A stretch of 5,471 nucleotides of DNA, from NCBI GenBank assembly GCA_937135995.1, contig CAKZOF010000359.1:1-5471 (forward strand), in the 5' to 3' direction. The translations under genes were made by a program, and so were the position numbers. Shown one piece after another: positions 1-5,251 of this stretch. This DNA is from an uncultured Pyrinomonas sp. (GTDB lineage Bacteria; Acidobacteriota; Blastocatellia; Pyrinomonadales; Pyrinomonadaceae). The first letter of the stretch is position 1, and every line of letters begins with the position of its first letter. The notes below the pieces were generated by a model that did no database searches, was not told where the DNA came from, and worked only from the letters and a program-made list of their open reading frames with translations.

Positions 1-233
1 CGGCCGTCCTTGAGAGCACGCACGTGTTCGAGTAGAAGGTCGTTGTCGATCGCGTCCGGGTGATCGAAGTTCGCTCGATGACGAAAATCGAGCGGCATGT
101 CGGCCAAGTTGCGGTAGTAAGAATCCTGCTGCAAGAAGGCGACTTCCGTCGCACCGACCGATTGAAGGATAGCGCGCGCCACGGTGGTCTTGCCTGACCC
201 CGTACCGCCGCAGATGCCGATCACAGTGCGCAT
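1..233 (-). CDS. udk: Uridine kinase (uridine/cytidine kinase), N-terminal part, cut by window edge
   Basis: Uridine kinase phosphorylates uridine and cytidine to UMP and CMP in the cytoplasm (pyrimidine salvage). My translation of the minus strand gives 77 residues before the left edge. They begin MRTVIGICGG and carry the P-loop GGTGSGKT (residues 9-16, Lys15), then QQDSYYR (36-41; Asp37 matches the family's catalytic Asp), then NFDHPDAID (55-63), the hallmark nucleoside-binding segment of the uridine kinase family. Bacterial family members are usually a little over 200 residues, so roughly two thirds lies outside. I chose the ATG at 233 because it places the P-loop at the usual distance and has a GGAG 8 bases upstream. 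An in-frame ATG at 284 would add 17 residues (MVGGARTS...) but has no ribosome binding site. It is the last visible gene of the salvage cluster, 128 bases after the purine phosphorylase. Identification is firm; the absence of frameshift can only be judged for the visible part. Confidence 0.93.
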   Translation of the reverse strand, partial: MRTVIGICGGTGSGKTTVARAILQSVGATEVAFLQQDSYYRNLADMPLDFRHRANFDHPDAIDNDLLLEHVRALKDG

Positions 234-361
234 GACCTCTTCTCCGATGAACACCAAAAGGCTCGTTCTCGCCCCACCCACCATGCGCGGTCGCCACGCG
301 GCTTCTTTGTCCGCTGATCACGGGCACGAAGCGCTCGCCGAAGCTGCCGCAACGCTCTCTG
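234..361. other. Spacer between punA and udk
   Basis: These 128 bases separate the purine nucleoside phosphorylase stop (TAA at 362-364) from the chosen uridine kinase start. I see no strong promoter, no hairpin followed by a T-run, and no independent gene. The right half on the minus strand is open in frame with udk from an ATG at 284, so part of this spacer could be coding if udk starts earlier. Read-through transcription from punA is the simplest view. Confidence 0.5.
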
Positions 362-1219
362 TTACGCAACGAGGCGCGGGACGAGGCGACGCAGAAGGCG
401 CGCGAATTGATCGCGCACGCGCTCACCCATCTCCATCACCTCTTGGTGGTTGATCGGTTGATTCAAAATCCCCGCCGCCATGTTCGTGATGCACGAAATG
501 CCGAGCACGCGCACCCCCATGTGGCGTGCAACGATCGCTTCGGGCACCGTGCTCATGCCGACGGCATCGGCACCGAGGATGCGCAACATGCGTATCTCCG
601 CCGGCGTCTCGTAGCTTGGACCACACATGGCGGCATAGACGCCGTGGCGCAGTTCGATGCCGAGCGCACGTGCCTCTTCGGTCGCGATGCGCTGAAACTC
701 GAGATCGTAGACCTCACTCATATCGGGGAAACGTGGACCGAAACGCTCGTCGTTCGGACCGCGCAAAGGGTTGGCGCCCATCATGTTGATATGGTCGGTG
801 ATGATCATCAGCGAGCCCGGCGAAAAAGCGTTGTTGATGCCGCCTGCCGCGTTCGTCAAAACGAGCGCGCGTACGCCGAGGAGAGCGAGAACCCGAATGG
901 GGAAGGTCACTTCTGCGAACGAGTAGCCTTCGTAGTAATGGAACCGTCCCTGCATGACGGCCACCGGCACGTTTTCGACCTCGCCGAGGACGAGCCGTCC
1001 AGCATGCCCTTCCACGGTCGAACGCGCAAAACCCGGAATCTCGCCGTAAGGCAGGGCCGTCGCATCGCCCAGCTCGTCGGCGAAGCCGCCAAGACCGCTT
1101 CCGAGCACCAAACCGACGCGCGGCTCCACTTGCGTTCGCGCGCGCACCGTGCGCATCGCGTGCTCGGCTTTTTCGAACACCCCACCGATCGCTTCGGCGC
1201 CAACGCTTAGATCGCTCAT
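362..1219 (-). CDS. punA: Purine nucleoside phosphorylase, trimeric (PNP/MTAP) type
   Basis: This enzyme cleaves inosine, guanosine and their deoxy forms with phosphate to free purine plus (deoxy)ribose-1-phosphate, in the cytoplasm. The 285 residues are a normal length for the trimeric family. Visible motifs in order: phosphate loop GSGLGG (40-45, Ser41); QGRFHYYEG (90-98), whose Arg92 and His94 match the phosphate-binding Arg/His; TNAAGG (122-127); MCGPSYETPAEIR (198-210), whose Glu204 matches the purine-binding Glu; GADAVGMSTVPE (216-227) with Met222 and Ser223 at the ribose site; and TN at 245-246. Asn246 aligns with the human PNP Asn that favours 6-oxopurines, so adenosine is probably a poor substrate (inference from the family). 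The ATG at 1219 has a perfect AAGGAGG 6 bases upstream, the strongest ribosome binding site in the window. It lies 43 bases after the transporter gene, indicating co-transcription. Alternative: a methylthioadenosine phosphorylase of the same fold, less likely given Glu204/Asn246 and the neighbours. Confidence 0.95.
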   Translation of the reverse strand: MSDLSVGAEAIGGVFEKAEHAMRTVRARTQVEPRVGLVLGSGLGGFADELGDATALPYGEIPGFARSTVEGHAGRLVLGEVENVPVAVMQGRFHYYEGYSFAEVTFPIRVLALLGVRALVLTNAAGGINNAFSPGSLMIITDHINMMGANPLRGPNDERFGPRFPDMSEVYDLEFQRIATEEARALGIELRHGVYAAMCGPSYETPAEIRMLRILGADAVGMSTVPEAIVARHMGVRVLGISCITNMAAGILNQPINHQEVMEMGERVRDQFARLLRRLVPRLVA

Positions 1220-1225
1220 CGAAAG

Positions 1226-1232
1226 CCTCCTT
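1226..1232 (-). promoter_or_regulatory. Strong ribosome binding site of punA
   Basis: On the minus strand AAGGAGG sits 6 bases before the ATG at 1219, a full anti-SD match. A small stem (TTCTT/AAGAA around CGGA, about 1230-1243) abuts it. It could modulate access but is short and AT-rich. This site decides the start and implies that PNP is translated independently of the upstream transporter gene. Confidence 0.8.
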
Positions 1233-1262
1233 CTTTCCGAAGAATCCAGTATCGAAGCGACT

Positions 1263-3554
1263 TCAGATCAAAATACCGGCCAACGTAGCAGTCAGACACG
1301 TTGCGATGAACCCACCGATCAAAGCGCGAAAGCCCAAGCGCGCCAGGTCCGAACGACGGTTGGGCGCCAAGCTCCCAATGCCGCCGATTTGAATGCCGAT
1401 CGAAGAGAAATTGGCGAACCCGCACAAAGCGTAGGTGGCGATCAAAATTGAACGCGGCTCGAGCGTTCCTTGCACGTTTCCACCCAACGGAGACAATTTC
1501 AGGTACGCGACGAATTCGTTCAACACCAACTTCGTTCCCAACAAATCGCCGACGGCCATCGCGTCTTTCCAAGGCACGCCCATCAAGAAAGTGAGCGGGG
1601 CAAAGATCGCTCCCAGAATGAATTCCAAGTTGAAAGGGCGCCCGAGCGCTTGATTTATGCCCACGACAGAACCGAGCAGGCCCAGCACAGCATTGATCAG
1701 CGCGATCAGCGCGATGAACGCGATGAGCATGGCCGCGACGTTGATCGCTAACCGCATTCCATCGCTTGCGCCACGCGCCGCAGCATCAATGACATTGACA
1801 TCGGTACGTTCCATCTCCATGCGAACGACACCCAACGTTTCTGGCTTTTCCTTCTCCGGGTACATGATTTTAGCCACCATCATGCTCGCTGGCGCGGTCA
1901 TAACGCTCGCCGTGAGCAGAAAGACCGGATCGATGCCGAGTCCGATGTAAGCCGCCATCACGCCGCCGGAGATATGAGCCATGCCGCTCGTCATCACGGT
2001 CATCAACTCCGACATGGTCATGTTCTTGACGTACGGAGCAACCACCAGCGGAGCCTCCGTCTGTCCCATGAAAACGTTGGCGGCAGTGGAAAGCGATTCG
2101 GCACCGCTGGTTCGCATGGTGCGCGCCATGACGACGGCCATCGCGTAAACGATGCGCTGCATGATGCCGAGATAGTAAAGGATGGCGAACAATGAGGCGA
2201 CGAAGATGATCGTCGGCAATATCTTGAAAGCGAAGACGATGCCGTAGCGGTTGATGAACGCAGCCGCATCCGGCATGTTGCGCGCGATGGTCTCGATATA
2301 AGTTGGGTCGGCTAAACGCCCGAAGACGAACCGCGCCCCCTCATCGGAGAAAGCGAGTAACTTCGAGATCCCCTTGCCGATTCGATCGAAGAGTGCGAAA
2401 CCGATCCGCGTCCGCAAAATCAACAGGGCGAAAACTATTTGCAGCGCGAAACCCCAAAGGATGACGCGCGGTCTGATCGCGCGCCGGTCATTGGAAAGCA
2501 GGATCAAAATGCCAAGCAAGACGATGATTCCGATCAGACCGACGAGGCGCGTTGAAAGCGGCGCTGGGTTCTCCCTCAGAACTTCATGGATCGTCTTTTG
2601 CGGCGTTTTGAGCGGAGCGGCATTCGTCCATGCCAGCGAAGAGGCTTGACCGTCTGCATTGAACACCCGAACTTCATCACCGGAAACCGTGAAACCAACT
2701 GTGGGCCACGGCGCATCAGCGCGATTCCAACTTCGACCGCCATCCGCTGTTCGCCAAACTGTTCCATCACTACCCAAAACCACCCCACGTTCGGCGTCGA
2801 GAAAACGCACGAGCACGAGGACAGGCGCCCCGCTCACCGCGCTGCGCTCCCAGCTCTCTCCGCCGTCGGCGGTACGACGCACGTCGCCCGCCGCGCCGAC
2901 CGTCCACGCGCGGCGGGCATCGAGCGCGAAGACGGCCCGGTGATCCGTCGCCTCGTCGCGCGCGCCCTGCAGCTTCCACGTCTCGCCCCCGTCCGTGGTG
3001 CGCAGCAGTTGCCCGCCGTCGCCGACCACCCAGCCGTTGTCGGCATCGACGAACCACGCCCCACGCAAGGGCTTCTCCGCGATGGTCTGCTTGAGCTGCC
3101 AACTGTTTCCGCCATCGTCGGAGCGGAGCATCAAGCCGCGCCCATCCGCCGTCTCTCCGACGACGTAAGCACGCCGTGCCGTCGGGAAAGCGACCGAATA
3201 CAGGCGTGCGGCGTTGTCCAGCCCCGACGGCTGCACGGCGCGCCAAGTGCGCCCTCCATCTTCGGTGACAAGGAGGCGCGCTCCACCCGCCGCGTTTCCG
3301 ATGAGCAACCCTCGACTTCCATCGACAAATGCCGCACTGGTCCAATCCGCTTCGACCCCGAGTTCGACATCGGCCACCTTGCCGTCTTCCACGCGACGCA
3401 ACAAACCGCCCGACCCATAGAGCAACGTCCGTTGAGCGTCGATGGCGGCAACGCCTGAGACCCGACGTTGCGCCTCCGCGTGAGCGGAAGCGAGCAGCAA
3501 CACGGCCAACAGAACGAAGAGTTTCACCCGATAAACGACGAGCACATTGTTCAT
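1263..3554 (-). CDS. Secreted YCF48/Asp-box beta-propeller fused to a concentrative nucleoside transporter (CNT/NupC family)
   Basis: A 763-residue inner-membrane protein predicted to import nucleosides with a cation gradient. Residues 1-29 are a Sec signal peptide (hydrophobic core LFVLLAVLLLASA, likely cleavage after AHA or AEA). Residues 30-320 form a propeller with five Asp-box repeats (DGG-x-S/T-W; Trp104, 152, 193, 235, 276, spaced 48/41/42/41), as in YCF48/BNR proteins. Residues 335-763 are a CNT transporter: first membrane helices about 335-354 and 363-381, hairpin motif MGQTEAPLVVAPY (496-508), NEFVAY (679-684), and CGFANFSSIGIQIGGIG (711-727). Gln498, Thr499, Glu500, Glu680, Asn715 and Ser718 match nucleoside-contacting residues of the Vibrio cholerae CNT. 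CNT proteins without the first three helices of the human form are expected to begin on the periplasmic side, which fits an exported propeller. I chose the ATG at 3554 for its AAGGGG 7 bases upstream and the signal peptide directly after. A TTG at 3662 opens the same frame but has no such support. The propeller's role is unknown: substrate capture, sensing or assembly are guesses. Confidence 0.92.
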   Translation of the reverse strand: MNNVLVVYRVKLFVLLAVLLLASAHAEAQRRVSGVAAIDAQRTLLYGSGGLLRRVEDGKVADVELGVEADWTSAAFVDGSRGLLIGNAAGGARLLVTEDGGRTWRAVQPSGLDNAARLYSVAFPTARRAYVVGETADGRGLMLRSDDGGNSWQLKQTIAEKPLRGAWFVDADNGWVVGDGGQLLRTTDGGETWKLQGARDEATDHRAVFALDARRAWTVGAAGDVRRTADGGESWERSAVSGAPVLVLVRFLDAERGVVLGSDGTVWRTADGGRSWNRADAPWPTVGFTVSGDEVRVFNADGQASSLAWTNAAPLKTPQKTIHEVLRENPAPLSTRLVGLIGIIVLLGILILLSNDRRAIRPRVILWGFALQIVFALLILRTRIGFALFDRIGKGISKLLAFSDEGARFVFGRLADPTYIETIARNMPDAAAFINRYGIVFAFKILPTIIFVASLFAILYYLGIMQRIVYAMAVVMARTMRTSGAESLSTAANVFMGQTEAPLVVAPYVKNMTMSELMTVMTSGMAHISGGVMAAYIGLGIDPVFLLTASVMTAPASMMVAKIMYPEKEKPETLGVVRMEMERTDVNVIDAAARGASDGMRLAINVAAMLIAFIALIALINAVLGLLGSVVGINQALGRPFNLEFILGAIFAPLTFLMGVPWKDAMAVGDLLGTKLVLNEFVAYLKLSPLGGNVQGTLEPRSILIATYALCGFANFSSIGIQIGGIGSLAPNRRSDLARLGFRALIGGFIATCLTATLAGILI

Positions 3555-3561
3555 CCTTTCG

Positions 3562-3567
3562 CCCCTT
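3562..3567 (-). promoter_or_regulatory. Ribosome binding site deciding the start of the propeller-transporter gene
   Basis: On the minus strand GGAAGGGGCGAAAGG immediately precedes the ATG at 3554. The AAGGGG core is 7 bases from the start codon. This favours ATG 3554 over the in-frame TTG at 3662, whose 36 extra residues are Arg-rich and would push the signal peptide inward. Confidence 0.7.
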
Positions 3568-3600
3568 CCACTGTGGTGATAGAGCGGACAACGGCAAACA

Positions 3601-3617
3601 TCGTCTCGCTGAGACGA
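3601..3617. other. Perfect 7-bp inverted repeat between pdp and the transporter gene
   Basis: TCGTCTC and GAGACGA flank a 3-base loop (GCT) within the 104-base gap between pdp (stop 3659-3661) and the transporter start at 3554. On the minus strand it is followed by TGTTTG rather than a T-run, so it is not a clean intrinsic terminator. It could act as a weak attenuator, an mRNA stabiliser or processing site, or be chance. Confidence 0.4.
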
Positions 3618-3658
3618 AGTCGAACCGCGCCGAAGCGCTTCTCCGGAACCGCTGCGCC

Positions 3659-4963
3659 TCAAGCGATGACCTCGGCGATGATCCCTTTCCGGCGCGGCTT
3701 CGTGCGGCTGAAGCCGTAAGCAGAACGAAGCAGGTCGCGTGCCTGCATGAAACGACGTTCGTCGTTGTAGTGGATGCGCGCCAGCGTTTCGCCGCGCGCC
3801 ACGCGGTCGCCGACCTTTTTGTCAAGCACGATCCCCACCGAAGGATCGATCGCATCCTCCACGCGCACGCGACCCGCGCCGAGGATCATGCTCGCCACGC
3901 CAACGCGCTCGGCATCGAGCGCGGCGACGTAACCCGCTTCTTCGCTCGGAAGTTCGGCGACGTGTTGCGCCTGGGGCAGCAGGCCCGGATCATCGACCAC
4001 CGCTGGGTCGCCGCCTTGCGCTTCCACCGATTGACGGAGCTTTTGCAGACCAGCGCCCGTTTGCAAACAGGCACGCACCTGTTGACGCGCGTGATCGAGC
4101 GTGTCGTGTATGCCGCCGACGACGAGCATGTGCGCCGTCAGTTCGACGCACAGGTAAGTCAGATCTTTCGGGCCGCGCCCGCGCAACGTCTCGATCGCTT
4201 CCGCGACCTCGAGCGCATTGCCAACGGCGCGCCCCAACGGCTGGTCCATGTAGGTCAGAAGCGCGACCGTGCGCACCGCAGCGCCGCGTCCGATCTCGAC
4301 CAAGGCCCGCGCAAGCGCGCGCGCCTCGCGTGGTCGCTTCATGAAAGCGCCGCTTCCGACTTTCACATCGAGCACCAGCCCGTCGAGGCCTTCGGCCAGC
4401 TTCTTCGACATGATCGACGCGGCGATCAACGGGATCGATTCGACGGTCGCCGTCACGTCGCGCAGCGCGTAGAGCCGCCGGTCAGCGGGCGCAATCTCTT
4501 CCGTCTGTCCGATCATGGCGAAGCCGACGCGCTCGAGGACAGCGCCGAACTCAGCAAGCGACAAGCGCACGCGGTAGCCGGGAATCGCTTCGAGTTTGTC
4601 GAGCGTTCCGCCCGTGTGGCCCAGTCCGCGTCCCGAAATCATCGGCACGCATAGCCCCAACGCCGCAGCCAACGGCGCAAGCACGAGCGACGTTTTGTCC
4701 CCGACGCCACCCGTCGAATGCTTATCGACTTTCGGTTTCGGGATGTGCGAGAAATCGAGCGTCCGCCCGGATTTGAGCATCTGCTCGGTGAGCGCCAGTC
4801 GCTCGCGCTCGTTCATGCCGTTCAGGAAGATCGCCATCAGAAGGGCCGCCGCTTGATAATCGGCCCACTCGCCAGTGGTGACGCCGCGCACGAAGAAAGC
4901 GATGTCGTCATCCGAAAGCTCGCCGCGATCGCGTTTACGGCGAATGACATCTTGCGGCCTCAT
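3659..4963 (-). CDS. pdp: Pyrimidine-nucleoside phosphorylase (thymidine/uridine phosphorylase family)
   Basis: It catalyses phosphorolysis of pyrimidine (deoxy)nucleosides to the base and (deoxy)ribose-1-phosphate, in the cytoplasm, as a dimer in known members. The 434 residues match the family's usual length (about 430-440). Visible elements: an N-terminal helical domain (about 1-65); phosphate-binding KHSTGGVGDK (81-90); the family signature SGRGLGHTGGTLDKLEAIPG (110-129); YALRDVTATVESIPLIAASIMSKK (165-188), where Arg168, Ser183 and Lys187 are the pyrimidine-base contacts; DVKVGSGAFMK (199-209); and the C-terminal barrel-sandwich domain with KKVGDRVARGETLARIH (382-398). It resembles the Bacillus Pdp (broad uridine/thymidine use) as recalled, so pdp is preferred to deoA, though specificity cannot be proved. 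The ATG at 4963 is chosen. It directly follows a TTG at 4966 and has only a weak AGG 3 bases upstream, behind a GC-rich inverted repeat, so translation may be structure-limited. It is the first gene of the salvage cluster. Confidence 0.94.
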   Translation of the reverse strand: MRPQDVIRRKRDRGELSDDDIAFFVRGVTTGEWADYQAAALLMAIFLNGMNERERLALTEQMLKSGRTLDFSHIPKPKVDKHSTGGVGDKTSLVLAPLAAALGLCVPMISGRGLGHTGGTLDKLEAIPGYRVRLSLAEFGAVLERVGFAMIGQTEEIAPADRRLYALRDVTATVESIPLIAASIMSKKLAEGLDGLVLDVKVGSGAFMKRPREARALARALVEIGRGAAVRTVALLTYMDQPLGRAVGNALEVAEAIETLRGRGPKDLTYLCVELTAHMLVVGGIHDTLDHARQQVRACLQTGAGLQKLRQSVEAQGGDPAVVDDPGLLPQAQHVAELPSEEAGYVAALDAERVGVASMILGAGRVRVEDAIDPSVGIVLDKKVGDRVARGETLARIHYNDERRFMQARDLLRSAYGFSRTKPRRKGIIAEVIA

Positions 4964-4971
4964 CAACCTAC

Positions 4972-5017
4972 GGCGGCGCTTCAGCCACGCCCTTCAGGGC
5001 TGGGGAAGGGCGCCGCC
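4972..5017. repeat. Nested GC-rich inverted repeats in the pdp leader, possible dispersed palindromic element
   Basis: The outer arms GGCGGCGC (4972-4979) and GCGCCGCC (5010-5017) are perfectly complementary. Inside, CGCCCTT (4988-4994) can pair with AAGGGCG (5006-5012), or CAGCC (4982-4986) with GGCTG (4998-5002), or GCCC with GGGC around TTCA (4989-5000). These pairings are mutually exclusive in part, so the RNA could switch folds. The outer arm ends 9 bases before the pdp start codon at 4963. It has the look of an intergenic palindromic repeat or of a leader structure that limits ribosome access. No T-run follows on the minus strand, so a terminator is not supported. Confidence 0.5.
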
Positions 5018-5124
5018 TTCCCTCCTCTCGTGAAATGCGGTAGCAAATGAGCCGGTTTCGACCATCGCTGAAAAATTATGCAGCAGACCGAGACAAACTT
5101 CTGCCGGAATCGAACAAGCGCCGA

Positions 5125-5153
5125 TTTATACACCGCTTCGCACCGAAGCGCAA
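5125..5153 (-). promoter_or_regulatory. Candidate sigma-70 type promoter for the salvage operon
   Basis: On the minus strand a -35-like TTGCGC (5148-5153; 3 of 6 to TTGACA) is followed after exactly 17 bases by TATAAA (5125-5130; 5 of 6 to TATAAT). Transcription would begin near 5117-5119, giving a leader of roughly 155 bases before pdp. The spacer contains a 7-bp perfect inverted repeat (5134-5150), discussed separately. It is the best promoter-like match I saw on the minus strand upstream of pdp. Confidence 0.5.
5134..5150. promoter_or_regulatory. Inverted repeat within the promoter spacer, possible operator
   Basis: CGCTTCG and CGAAGCG flank CAC, a perfect 7-bp palindrome filling most of the 17-base spacer and touching the -35 hexamer. 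A palindrome at this place is typical of operators for repressors or of MerR-type activators. No regulator gene is present in the window, so its partner is unknown. It could equally be a transcribed hairpin left from ispF. Confidence 0.35.
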
Positions 5154-5220
5154 AGTTGCGGGAAGGGGCTCGCTGGTCGGTCGCCGCGCCTGTTTCATCA
5201 CCGCCGGGCACAGGTCGTTC

Positions 5221-5238
5221 GGTGCGCCAGCGCGCACC
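5221..5238 (-). terminator. GC-rich hairpin just downstream of ispF, possible weak terminator
   Basis: GGTGCGC (5221-5227) pairs perfectly with GCGCACC (5232-5238) around a 4-base loop, beginning 13 bases after the ispF stop codon on the minus strand. The sequence after it (GAACGACC) lacks a T-run, so it would at best be a weak or factor-assisted terminator. It may also protect the 3' end of the ispF mRNA. Confidence 0.35.
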
Positions 5239-5251
5239 ATCGGATGACGGA

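Larger units (their letters stand above)
4964..5251. other. 288-base intergenic region between ispF and the salvage cluster
   Basis: This region holds, in minus-strand order, a hairpin just after the ispF stop (5221-5238), a candidate promoter (5125-5153) whose spacer is an inverted repeat, an A+T-rich patch near 5071-5079, and the nested inverted repeats (4972-5017) next to the pdp start. I found no tRNA, small RNA gene or convincing independent protein. A 23-codon frame (ATG at 5065, TGA at 4994-4996) lies in the putative leader without a ribosome binding site. Confidence 0.6.

Noticed and set aside
407..1210. A 267-codon plus-strand frame opposite punA
   Set aside because: It mirrors the purine phosphorylase almost exactly and is rich in Arg/His, which is typical of an antisense shadow. 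No ribosome binding site or family resemblance was seen.
3555..3662. Start of the transporter gene at TTG 3662, overlapping the pdp stop
   Set aside because: The 36 extra residues are charged and would bury the signal peptide. ATG 3554 has a proper ribosome binding site and a typical signal sequence right after it.
2770..3855. A 361-codon minus-strand frame overlapping the propeller region and the pdp end
   Set aside because: It is a different frame from the signal peptide and Asp-box repeats, and is dominated by Arg/Ala/Ser. It is explained by high GC in the true frame.
3329..4654. A 441-codon open frame on the plus strand opposite pdp and the start of the transporter gene
   Set aside because: It is antisense to genes with clear family motifs, its translation is Arg/His/Ala-rich without recognisable domains, and such frames are common opposite high-GC genes.
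5050..5120. A second promoter using CATAAT (minus strand, near 5075-5080)
   Set aside because: At 16-18 bases upstream there is no reasonable -35 hexamer, so the match is probably chance in an A+T-rich patch.
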